From CAYLYP01 sp964387795 (lineage in GTDB: Bacteria; Bacteroidota; Bacteroidia; Bacteroidales; UBA7960): a stretch of 27,583 nt of DNA. The notes below the pieces were generated by a model that saw only the letters and a program-made list of their open reading frames with translations, searched no databases and was not told the DNA's origin. Location of the stretch: assembly GCA_964387795.1 (NCBI GenBank), contig CAYLYP010000039.1:1-27583 (forward strand). Direction: 5' to 3'. This document shows positions 8,517 through 16,164 of the stretch, in pieces. Position 1 is the first letter of the stretch. The number at the start of each line of letters is the position of its first letter. A program made the translations under genes and the position numbers.

Positions 8517-10643
8517 TTAATAGAATAAATGCCTGTTATCAGTAATCTTTGTTTTCTTTTCAAGGGCTTGGAACAACTCATTATTTATTTTTGAGTTGAA
8601 GCTGTTCTTCAATTGCATTTTTGCCATTTCTATCTGGCCTTCAGCATTCGCAGCTTGCCTTTCATCAACAACAATAACATAAACACCAGTCATCCCTTTA
8701 ATAGGAGCAGACAATTTGTTTAAATCCAATATTGATGCCTGTCCCATAACTGCTGGTTCAGGTCCAATAGCAGGGAGGTTAAGCATTGTAAAACGGTATG
8801 CACTTGCAACACCCACTGTAGTATTGGTTTTTGCTGCTACATCCTCTATTGTCGAACCACCGACTTTTGAAAATTCTTCTATGAATATCTCTGCTTTCTT
8901 GTCGCGGATTGCCAATTCTTTAACACGATCTTTGAGTTCTTCCATTGTCGGATAGCCTTCTTCCCTAACCTCTTTAACAGCAGCAATAACATAACGGTTA
9001 TCAAGGTCAAAGATATTTGAGATACTACCTTTATCAGTTTTTTCATCAAAAGCCCAACGGATGATTTCACGTGGGTTTTCAATACCAGGGATCACATTGT
9101 CCATAACCCGGATATAATCAGCTACTCTCTTTGACAAACCTTTTGCTTCTATTTCTTTTTCAAAGCTTTCATAATCTTTTGCTTTTCCTGCAAAATCACT
9201 TGCCTCTGCCAATACCTTACGGAAGGTGTTATCACTTGGTTCTACATTCAGGAACACTTCAGCTAACTGTACTCTCTTTTCAGGAGCTGTTTTTCCAGTA
9301 ATATGGATTACATGGTAACCAAAGTCAGATTTCACAACCAGCATATCGCCAACTTTCCCATTAACAACAGCTTCGTTGAATTCGGGAACCATAGCGCCAT
9401 CAGCAAACCAATTCAGGTCACCCTTGTTGGTCTGGGCAGATGGGTCGGTAGAAAACTGCATTGCCAATTCTTCAAAACGGGCAGGAGTGCGACGGACAAT
9501 CTGTAATAAGCTATCAGCTTTCTGTTGTGCCTGCTCAAGAGTGAGCGTTACATCCGGGGATACCCTCATAGCTCCTTTATAGGCAACCAGGATATGACTT
9601 GCCCTTAATGAGTCAGGACGCATTTGAACATCCATCAGACGGGAAACTACAAGACCGTTTTCACGGTTAAAAGGCCCTACAACAGTTCCAACAGGAGAAT
9701 TAAACATAACAGAATCAATCTGAGGGTCTAACTCACCTTTTTTTACAAAACGGCCATTATACTGAACGTCTGATACACTATTGATAAAAGAGGCCATATC
9801 TTTAGCTTCAGTTGTAGCAAGCTCTTCTTTCAACTTAGTAATCTCAGCAGTCACTTCATTGATATCTTCTTCTGATGGGAATACAGGGAATACAAGGTAT
9901 TCGATATCACGGCTGGCTTCCTGCTTGTGCTCATACTTATACTTATCATACGCTTTTTTAAGGTCAGCATCAGTAACAACAACTGTTGAATCTACAATTG
10001 ATGAATAGGTCTTTCCAACAAACCTGAATGAAAAGCTTGAGTTTTTCTCATCAATATCCCTCTTTACAAAATATGAAGGTGTGTAATAACTTGCTTTTAC
10101 AAGATTATTGTATTTTGTATTAATGCGTTCCTGGCGAATCATCCTTAACAAATCATTCCACTGAACTTTAACAGCAGGATCAACCTGATCAAGATTCTGA
10201 ACAAATTGAATCACCTGGTTTACATCAAATACCCCAGTCTGTGGATTTGTAAAGCTCTGCATGATATATGGATGGATATTTGCCCCCTGGACCATGTCAG
10301 TTAATTCATCTGCAGAAACATCAATGCCCAGTTTTTCAATTTCACCACCGATAATTACTTCGCGCAGCATTTCATTCCATATTTGCTGACGGATCTGAAA
10401 ACTTTCCCTGGCTCCAACATTAGGGTTTTGGGTCTGCTGTTTCCAGCTTTCAGTCCTTTCCTCAACTTTTTGTTCAAAGTCCCTGTAAGTTATCTTTGTT
10501 TTGCCAACTTTGCCTACATCATAAGCTCGTTGTTGGTTCCGGCCTTTGCCGAAAAAATCACCCAGAACAAATGAGGCTAATGCAATACCGATAATGGCGA
10601 TCAGAAGACCGGAATAGTTTCTTATTTTTCCTATAACTGCCAT
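8517..10643 (-). CDS. ppiD: PpiD-like membrane-anchored peptidyl-prolyl isomerase/foldase (SurA N-terminal + PPIC domains)
   Basis: Encodes 708 residues. One transmembrane helix lies near residues 11-31 (YSGLLIAIIGIALASFVLGD), placing the bulk in the periplasm. A helical SurA_N-like chaperone region follows (about 35-250), with the VGKTKITYRDFEQKVEER block typical of SurA/PpiD proteins. A parvulin (PPIC) domain lies at about 345-452 (RASHILVAY, KGDLNWFADGAMVPEFNEAV, FGYHVIHITGK). The C-terminal part is mostly helical. The protein should assist folding of exported and outer-membrane proteins at the inner membrane. It has its own promoter (10673-10702) and a strong terminator, so it can be expressed independently of the CorC-like gene upstream. 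Architecture and length match bacteroidal PpiD; whether the parvulin domain is enzymatically active cannot be judged. Confidence 0.9.
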   Translation of the reverse strand: MAVIGKIRNYSGLLIAIIGIALASFVLGDFFGKGRNQQRAYDVGKVGKTKITYRDFEQKVEERTESWKQQTQNPNVGARESFQIRQQIWNEMLREVIIGGEIEKLGIDVSADELTDMVQGANIHPYIMQSFTNPQTGVFDVNQVIQFVQNLDQVDPAVKVQWNDLLRMIRQERINTKYNNLVKASYYTPSYFVKRDIDEKNSSFSFRFVGKTYSSIVDSTVVVTDADLKKAYDKYKYEHKQEASRDIEYLVFPVFPSEEDINEVTAEITKLKEELATTEAKDMASFINSVSDVQYNGRFVKKGELDPQIDSVMFNSPVGTVVGPFNRENGLVVSRLMDVQMRPDSLRASHILVAYKGAMRVSPDVTLTLEQAQQKADSLLQIVRRTPARFEELAMQFSTDPSAQTNKGDLNWFADGAMVPEFNEAVVNGKVGDMLVVKSDFGYHVIHITGKTAPEKRVQLAEVFLNVEPSDNTFRKVLAEASDFAGKAKDYESFEKEIEAKGLSKRVADYIRVMDNVIPGIENPREIIRWAFDEKTDKGSISNIFDLDNRYVIAAVKEVREEGYPTMEELKDRVKELAIRDKKAEIFIEEFSKVGGSTIEDVAAKTNTTVGVASAYRFTMLNLPAIGPEPAVMGQASILDLNKLSAPIKGMTGVYVIVVDERQAANAEGQIEMAKMQLKNSFNSKINNELFQALEKKTKITDNRHLFY

Positions 10644-10672
10644 GTTGATTCTTTTTTTATTATTTTGAAGTG

Positions 10673-10702
10673 CAAAGGTATAACAGAAAATTTAAAAACA
10701 AA
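10673..10702 (-). promoter_or_regulatory. Bacteroidota-type promoter of ppiD
   Basis: On the minus strand a TTTG (10699-10702) is followed after 18 bp by TACCTTTG (10673-10680), matching the -33/-7 consensus TTTG-N(about 19)-TAnnTTTG of the Bacteroidota primary sigma factor. Initiation would be expected about 20-25 bp before the ppiD ATG at 10643. Confidence 0.65.
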
Positions 10703-10844
10703 CGACCGGGACATATTTTTTAAAACTTATATGCACGCCCAATTCGTTTATCCTTCATTTTTTACTGTTTTTGTTGTTTTTTATTTGTTTTTTTTCTTTA
10801 AAAATGCTTTTAATCTTTTTTTAAAAAATTTGATTTCTTAAAAA

Positions 10845-12122
10845 TTATTCATTTGGGACAACCTTCAGATGAACCTGAAGCACCCTGGTTTTGCTTACCT
10901 GGACTATCGTAAACAGATAATCCCCAATCCTGATTTCTTCATTCAGGTTAGGTATGCTTTCATGAAAATCTGTAATCAGGCCTCCCAGGGTCTCATAAGC
11001 CTCGCTTTCCGGGAGTTCAAGATTATAGGTCTTGTTCAGGTAATCAATTTCAAGGCGGGCAGAAAAAAGATATTCATCTTCAGATAATACTTTTTCAACC
11101 CTGTTATCCACATCATATTCATCATCAATCTCACCAAAAATCTCTTCCATCACATCTTCCAGGGTAATCAAACCACTGGTGCCGCCAAACTCATCAACAA
11201 CAAGTGCCACACTTCGGTGCTGCTGTATGAGTTTCTTAAGCAAATTGTCTGCATGCATTGTTTCGGGAACAATAAGTATCGGGCTTATCACCGACTTGAT
11301 GCTTTCCGGGTCTTTAAAAACATTAAATACATGAACATAACCAATTATATTGTCAATCGATTCCCGGTATATCAATATCTTGCTTAATCCTGTCCTTGTA
11401 AATTCCTGTTTTAAAACCGATACATCTTCATTTTCTTCAAGCGAGATAATCTCTGTCCGGGGTATCATACATTCCCTGAGCTTTGTCTGCGGGAAATCCA
11501 TTGCATTCTTGAACATTTCAACCTCCATGCCCTGAAACTGTTCATTATCCGATGACTCGGAATATTCCCTTAAAAGATTATCCATATCAAAAGTACTAAA
11601 AACTTTTTGTTCTTCCGAAAAATCCATCCTGAACAAGACCTTAAAAATAAACTTGGTCAGCATCATCGTAAAACTTGATAATGGAAATAAGAAAAGATAA
11701 ATAATCAGTGTTGGAAGGGAGAAAAACCTTAAGGTACTGTTTGGGTTAATCTGAAAAAGAATTTTTGGAAGGAACTCACCAAATATCAAAATAAAAATTG
11801 AAGATATCAGGGTCTGCAAAAACAACAACAATGCATTGTTTTCAAATCCATCAGGCAACCATGATATCAATAAGGGGTCAAGCACCCTGGCTGTTAGCAT
11901 CCCATATAATACCAAAGCAATGTTGTTCCCAACCAGCATTGTTGAAATAAACCTGCTGTCAGAACGTGTAAACAATGCAATGATCCTGCTTGTAAATGAG
12001 TCCTGTTTACGTTCCAGTTCAATTTTTAATTTGTTGGAAGTAACAAAAGCAATTTCCATCCCGGAAAAAAATGCCGAGAATAACAATACAACAATTATTA
12101 ACCACAGGGTTATAGGATCCAC
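10845..12122 (-). CDS. CNNM/CBS/CorC-family membrane protein (hemolysin-family, possible GldE relative)
   Basis: Encodes 425 residues. An N-terminal CNNM (DUF21) domain with about four hydrophobic segments (first LWLIIVVLLFSAFFSGMEIAF at residues 6-26, later ones at about 60-80, 95-120 and 130-155) includes the family's FFSGMEIA motif. A CBS pair starts near residue 214 (LRECMIPRTEI) and includes VVDEFGGTSGLITLEDVMEEI. A C-terminal CorC_HlyC domain follows (about 345-425, YETLGGLI). Proteins of this architecture are thought to act in magnesium or cobalt export or homeostasis. A similar arrangement occurs in GldE, so the exact subfamily is open. In other Bacteroidota I recall this gene next to lptC and ppiD; here it is next to ppiD but separated from lptC by 3.5 kb. 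Confidence 0.85.
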   Translation of the reverse strand: MDPITLWLIIVVLLFSAFFSGMEIAFVTSNKLKIELERKQDSFTSRIIALFTRSDSRFISTMLVGNNIALVLYGMLTARVLDPLLISWLPDGFENNALLLFLQTLISSIFILIFGEFLPKILFQINPNSTLRFFSLPTLIIYLFLFPLSSFTMMLTKFIFKVLFRMDFSEEQKVFSTFDMDNLLREYSESSDNEQFQGMEVEMFKNAMDFPQTKLRECMIPRTEIISLEENEDVSVLKQEFTRTGLSKILIYRESIDNIIGYVHVFNVFKDPESIKSVISPILIVPETMHADNLLKKLIQQHRSVALVVDEFGGTSGLITLEDVMEEIFGEIDDEYDVDNRVEKVLSEDEYLFSARLEIDYLNKTYNLELPESEAYETLGGLITDFHESIPNLNEEIRIGDYLFTIVQVSKTRVLQVHLKVVPNE

Positions 12123-12147
12123 AAAAAATTTTAAAAAGGTGAGTTTA

Positions 12148-12155
12148 CAAAAATA
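12148..12155 (-). promoter_or_regulatory. Possible -7 element before the CorC-like gene
   Basis: TATTTTTG on the minus strand fits TAnnTTTG and lies 26 bp before the start codon. No TTTG is found at the expected -33 position, and such a match is easy to find by chance in AT-rich DNA. Confidence 0.25.
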
Positions 12156-12230
12156 GAAAATATTATTTCAATTATCACTTAAAATAAAATCAAATCAAAA
12201 AATATAAACCATCACTTACAAAGATTTATT

Positions 12231-12353
12231 AAATCCTGCTGAAAGACAAATATCAAAACTATCAGGATAAATAGCAGGATTTTAATAAAAACACAATAGG
12301 AAGCTATTCCCCTGATTTTTTTTAGTTTCCCCGAAACATTTGTCTTTCAGCAG
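12231..12353. repeat. Structured inverted-repeat element between the AraC-type gene and the CorC-like gene
   Basis: A perfect 16-bp inverted repeat (CTGCTGAAAGACAAAT at 12236-12251 and its complement at 12338-12353) encloses 86 bp. A competing 10-bp repeat (AAATCCTGCT at 12231-12240 with AGCAGGATTT at 12273-12282) shares five bases with its left arm, so the two pairings exclude each other. Smaller nested hairpins (ATCAGG/CCTGAT, AATAG/CTATT, GTTTC/GAAAC) fill the interior. It ends 7 bp from the stop of the AraC-type gene. It could be a small MITE-like element, a structured RNA or a terminator/attenuator; the sequence alone does not decide. Confidence 0.6.
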
Positions 12354-12360
12354 TCTCAAA

Positions 12361-13302
12361 TCAGGCAGGTCTGACGGGGACACAAAAATCAACAAGATAA
12401 TTTCCCTCAACAGGCTCATGAAGGTACATTTCAAAATAGGGCCTGTCATCAGGCTGGAAACCGCTCACCGGCATCCATTGTCCATACAACCAATCCCAGG
12501 CTTGCTGAAACTCCGGACCTCTCAGTTCAAACCTTGCAACAGCATATTTTCCAGGATTAAGGTCCATCTTCCCTATCTCTCCATCTACCTTCGTTTCTGG
12601 TTTAACTTTAAGACATAAGCTCATCCTAAGCTGTTCGCTCAATGCCACTGTGGGATCGTCGTGATATACCACCAAAAAAGTAAAATCACCCCCTCCAATA
12701 AGGTTTCTTGCTGCTGCCCATGAAAACAGCTTATTCCTGAGTGTTCCAAAAACTTCCTGGTTGCCGTCATAAGGCCCAATGTTTCTTACATAAGCTACTG
12801 TCATGCCCGAAAGCTCTTTTACCTCAACACTTTTGTTTAATTTCATTTTTGCCCTCCATTTAAATGTTTTTGATTCGGGACAAAAATACATCTCAGGCAC
12901 ATCTTCAGCTTGGGGCATATTGCGCTTCAGTTGGTAATTATTGCTTTTTTGGCCTGATAAGCAACGATAATCTTTGGCCGTAACTTTAAAATAATCCTTA
13001 AAACACTTTGAGAATGCTGTTATATCAGCATAGCCGCATTTAAAAGCAATATCGGTGATGCTTTCATTTTTATTGGATATGATCATTGATGCAGCTTTCT
13101 CAAGCCTTAGCCTCATCATAAATTTGTACGGGCTTTGGCCTGTATATGCCTGGAAGATCCTGCTGAAATGAAACTTTGAAAAGTTGGCTGCCCCGGCAAG
13201 GTCTTCAAGTGTTATTTGATTTTGAAGATTAGCTTCCATAAAATCAAGTGACTTATTAATCCTTGATATATAATCAGCATATCCCTTTTCTATTCCTTTC
13301 AT
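12361..13302 (-). CDS. AraC-family transcriptional regulator with GyrI-like effector domain
   Basis: Encodes 313 residues. The N-terminal AraC/XylS DNA-binding domain (about 10-115) has both helix-turn-helix units: LEDLAGAANFSKFHFSRIFQ and the second with ITDIAFKCGYADITAFSKCF, followed by KDYFKVTAKDYR. The C-terminal half (about 150-313) is a GyrI-like/SOUL-type small-molecule-binding domain (VKELSGMTVAYVRNIGPYDG; YAVARFELRGPEFQQAWDWLYGQW split by short gaps; FEMYLHEP near the end). This order resembles Rob and other one-component regulators that respond to hydrophobic ligands or drugs. No efflux or target gene is adjacent, so its regulon is unknown. It is transcribed away from the GNAT-like gene, with 0.9 kb of non-coding DNA between. 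Confidence 0.9.
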   Translation of the reverse strand: MKGIEKGYADYISRINKSLDFMEANLQNQITLEDLAGAANFSKFHFSRIFQAYTGQSPYKFMMRLRLEKAASMIISNKNESITDIAFKCGYADITAFSKCFKDYFKVTAKDYRCLSGQKSNNYQLKRNMPQAEDVPEMYFCPESKTFKWRAKMKLNKSVEVKELSGMTVAYVRNIGPYDGNQEVFGTLRNKLFSWAAARNLIGGGDFTFLVVYHDDPTVALSEQLRMSLCLKVKPETKVDGEIGKMDLNPGKYAVARFELRGPEFQQAWDWLYGQWMPVSGFQPDDRPYFEMYLHEPVEGNYLVDFCVPVRPA

Positions 13303-14224
13303 TTTCTGATATCATATTGTTAAATCCATGATTTTGCCAAACAGAGAGCCTTATCTATTCAATTTTTTACCAAGATACGGTCATTATTACAAAAATAAAG
13401 CTTTTAGGACATCATTTAAATTTTTGATTATAAGCATTACACATCATTTTTAAAAGAAAGGACCAAGTCATAAAAAAAGAGGCTACATGTCTTGACTTAA
13501 ATCGGATTTTAAACGGACTTGAACCGGGCTTGAGCCGCTTTCAACCCGGCTCAAACCCGGCTCAACACCGCCTCAAACCCGGCTCAACCCCGGCTCAACC
13601 CTTAACATGAACCCTCTTTGTTATGGATGTAAAACATTTAGGTGGTTTTAAGAAACATATAAGGCAAAAGATTTCAAAAAACAGGATTAGTAACAACCAC
13701 ACAGATAATAGGGCTATTTTAAACCATAAAAACACTTTAGCACTATTGTTAGTGGTATTTAAAGGATAATACTTTTTTCAGGATGCCCATTTAAAAATGA
13801 AACTATATTAAAATCCTCATGATTAAGAAACCCAAAAGACGGTTTATAACAGTCTAAAAAATAAGTCCCTAAATAGCAAAATAAAAACCATGCAAACAGT
13901 TACAATACAATATATTGAGTATTATTTAGCGTAGCCTGTTTATGATGTTTTTTCACAGATATTAAAATCAAAAAAGATAAAGAACTACGATTTGCATTGG
14001 GGCAAATAAAAAAAACCTGCAATCTGTTTTCCTTGAATCTTCATTATTTTGTAATTTTATCAAGGTTTTTACAATTCGTTTTGGCACCAGGTAAATCATC
14101 AATGCACAGCAGTGATATCTTCACATAAATGATGACAGGCTTTTCGTATCCCAATTCATTGGGGAGTAAAGAATAAGCCACAATGCATAAGCTACCTGGC
14201 CGAAAACACAAATGCAATATATGT
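13303..14224. other. 922-bp intergenic region between divergent genes
   Basis: No supportable gene. It holds the GC-rich repeat array at 13524-13606, described separately. The rest is AT-rich. Near the right end a short inverted repeat CCCAAT-TC-ATTGGG (14150-14163) lies about 60 bp before the GNAT-like gene and might be an operator. A possible -7 element for the AraC-type gene (TATTTTTG on the minus strand, 13390-13397) lacks a -33 partner. Confidence 0.5.
13524..13606. repeat. GC-rich array of degenerate 11-bp repeats with an inverted copy
   Basis: From 13541 the unit TCAAACCCGGC or a close variant (TCAACCCCGGC, TCAACACCGCC) occurs about five times in direct tandem at 10-11 bp spacing. Just to the left is an inverted copy, CCGGGCTTGAGCCG (13524-13537), which can pair with CGGCTCAAACCCGG (13547-13560), one mismatch in 14, across a 9-nt loop. 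The array is a sharp GC-rich island in AT-rich flanks. No repeat-spacer structure of a CRISPR is present. Function unknown. Confidence 0.75.
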
Positions 14225-15346
14225 ATGGCTATTGAAATTATTGAAGCAAAATCAAAAAAAGACATTAAACGTTTTGTCAACTTTCAGTTTGATCTCTATA
14301 AAAACGATAAAATGTGGGTTCCACCACTGAAAACGGATGAAGTGAAAGCTTTATTGGCAGGATATAATCCATCCATAAGAAAATGCGACACAAAAATATG
14401 GCTTGCCATTCAGGATGGGCACATTGTTGGGAGGATTTGCGGCATCATCAACCATCAATATATTGAAAAAAAGGGAGAAAAGATTGCCCGTTTTTCAAGG
14501 CTGGAATTCATCGATGACCGGGACGTTGTGAAATGTTTATTGGAAACAGCCGAGAACTGGGCAAAAGAGAAAGGCATGAAAGGCATTGACGGGCCACTGG
14601 GCTTCACAAACCTCGACCATCAGGCCATGCTCATTGAGGGTTTTGAACACTTGCCTTCGGTAGCTTCAGAATACCATAAGCCATATTACAAGGCACATCT
14701 TGAAGCATTAGGTTATGAAAAAGAGATGGATTGGATTGAATTCAGGATTACAATACCAGAAAGCATTCAGGAGCGCACCGAAAAAATTGCTGATGTTGTT
14801 AAGGAGAGGTCGGGGATTTATGTTAAAACCTTTAGCCGGACAAAAGATCTGATGCAATATGGCAGACCACTTTTTAAACTTGTAAACGAATCCTTTAACG
14901 ACTTGTTTAGTTTTGTCCCTTTGGATGACGAAATGATTGATTTTTATGTTGCAAAATTTTTGCCCATCTTAAAAGCAAGTTTTGTAAAACTAATCTTCGA
15001 CAGGGAAGACCAGCTTGTGGGCTTCATAATACCAGTACCTTCGCTTTCAAAAGCGATGCAAAAGGCCAAAGGGCGATTGTACCCCTTTGGTTGGTACCAC
15101 CTGATGAAAGCCTATAAAAACAATGATGTTATAGATTTGATGCTCACAGGTATAGACCCCAAACTCCAGGGGATGGGATATGTATCTTTGTTGATGCTTG
15201 AGACCCAGAAATCGCTCATTGAAGCAGGTGCAAAATATGCAGAGACCACAGGAATGATAGAAACAAATTCAAAGGCGATACAGCACTGGAAAAATTTTGA
15301 GCATATCCAACATAAGCGCAAGAGATGTTTTATTAAACGTTTTTAA
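14225..15346 (+). CDS. GNAT-fold N-acyltransferase-like protein (YghO-like)
   Basis: Encodes 373 residues when started at the ATG at 14225 (MAIEIIEAKSKKDIKRFVNF), which begins at the first GNAT-like strand; an in-frame ATG at 14183 would add 14 unconserved-looking residues. Recognisable parts are the N-terminal block (FQFDLYKNDKMWVPPLKTDE), GPLGFTNLDHQAMLIEGF, and a C-terminal acetyl-CoA-binding-like segment (DLMLTGIDPKLQGMGYVSLL) followed by ETTGMIETNSKAIQHWKNF. This layout is typical of the roughly 370-390-residue GNAT relatives that are common and functionally uncharacterised in Bacteroidota. The substrate is unknown. It is a lone plus-strand gene, converging with the lptC operon. Fold assignment is fairly sure; an actual acyltransferase activity is inferred. 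Confidence 0.75.
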   Translation: MAIEIIEAKSKKDIKRFVNFQFDLYKNDKMWVPPLKTDEVKALLAGYNPSIRKCDTKIWLAIQDGHIVGRICGIINHQYIEKKGEKIARFSRLEFIDDRDVVKCLLETAENWAKEKGMKGIDGPLGFTNLDHQAMLIEGFEHLPSVASEYHKPYYKAHLEALGYEKEMDWIEFRITIPESIQERTEKIADVVKERSGIYVKTFSRTKDLMQYGRPLFKLVNESFNDLFSFVPLDDEMIDFYVAKFLPILKASFVKLIFDREDQLVGFIIPVPSLSKAMQKAKGRLYPFGWYHLMKAYKNNDVIDLMLTGIDPKLQGMGYVSLLMLETQKSLIEAGAKYAETTGMIETNSKAIQHWKNFEHIQHKRKRCFIKRF

Positions 15347-15380
15347 AAATCAGCATTTTACAGGAGCTTTACCATAATAA

Positions 15381-15399
15381 AAAGCAGAAAAGCTGCTTT
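15381..15399 (+). terminator. Weak hairpin after the GNAT-like gene
   Basis: AAAGCAG pairs with CTGCTTT over an AAAAG loop, 35 bp after the stop. It lacks a good T-run, so it may be a weak terminator between two converging transcription units or nothing. Confidence 0.25.
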
Positions 15400-15592
15400 A
15401 GAAATATCATGGGACACAACAGCATTTACAGCAGTTTTATATGTTTATGAAAACAAAAATACTTAGTAATATCAAGACAATTAGGCAGATATTGCAAGGC
15501 AAGGCTTTTATGAAATAATTCGCAGTGTATCCTTATTAAAATAAATAAAAGTTAAAAAGGGAAAGCATGAAATTAGAAGGAACGAAGAGGCA

Positions 15593-16162
15593 CTATTCGG
15601 TCTCTACCAAAAAGTTCCCCCTTGGTTTCTTGATGGTCCATTTATCAAAAGTATCATTTGATTCGCATCCATCACCATAAAGGACTTCATCTTTTGTGGT
15701 TATTTTAACAAACTTATCGGTATAAATCTTTGCTTTTTTCTTGTCCCAGATCAATTGTTCCGAATTAATAATATTCCCTTCCCTGTCAATAACTTCAACA
15801 TCATTGCGGGCTTCAATTTTATCTTCATTATAATACTGAATGGCATAGCGTGCTTTAAGTTCGGATGACACATTTTTCAGTGAATCGTAAAAAAGAACAT
15901 GTATCCCTTTGGGATATTCAATATAAGGGTTTTCATTCTGATAATTGTCCATCACAGGTGCTTCAAGTAACACTTCAGTGTTGGCATAAGAGCTATATAT
16001 AATCCTGACATTTTTGGCTGATTCAACGGGCATGTTTTCCCGATTTGTGATTTCCTGGACTTTTGCGATATCGTTTTCGCAGGAAACAATCATGGCCATG
16101 CCCAAAGGCATGGCCATGAGAAAGAATACTTTAAATATATATGCCAAATGACTTTTCAGCAT
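15593..16162 (-). CDS. lptC: LptC-like periplasmic LPS-transport lipoprotein
   Basis: Encodes 189 residues. An N-terminal hydrophobic segment ends in the lipobox MIVSC (Cys28), as in bacteroidal LptC proteins. The mature part has the LptC/OstA-like beta-jellyroll pattern (PKGIHVLFYDSLKNVSSELKA; ARNDVEVIDREGNIINSEQLIWDKKKAKIYTDKFVKI in consecutive pieces; DEVLYGDGCESNDTFDKW), meaning that lipopolysaccharide would be bound and passed from the inner-membrane LptBFG complex to LptA. It is the last gene of the coaX operon and starts 2 bp after the TPR gene's stop. Codons for residues about 16-24 form a perfect 12-bp hairpin (see separate entry). Family assignment is confident from pattern and context. 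Confidence 0.85.
   Translation of the reverse strand: MLKSHLAYIFKVFFLMAMPLGMAMIVSCENDIAKVQEITNRENMPVESAKNVRIIYSSYANTEVLLEAPVMDNYQNENPYIEYPKGIHVLFYDSLKNVSSELKARYAIQYYNEDKIEARNDVEVIDREGNIINSEQLIWDKKKAKIYTDKFVKITTKDEVLYGDGCESNDTFDKWTIKKPRGNFLVETE
16091..16118 (-). promoter_or_regulatory. Perfect 12-bp hairpin inside the lptC signal-peptide region
   Basis: CATGGCCATGCC (16091-16102) and GGCATGGCCATG (16107-16118) are exact inverted repeats with a 4-nt loop. On the coding strand this encodes the palindromic peptide MAMPLGMAM. It starts about 45 nt after the lptC ATG. A stem this stable early in a reading frame could slow translation or be a processing site; the function is inference. Confidence 0.55.
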
Positions 16163-16164
16163 GC

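Noticed and set aside
13524..13606. GC-rich repeat array as a CRISPR
   Set aside because: Units are 10-11 bp in direct contact with no spacers, and no cas gene is nearby.
14044..14280. Minus-strand open frame of 78 codons overlapping the GNAT-like gene start
   Set aside because: Overlaps the real gene, composition is not protein-like, and no start context is visible.
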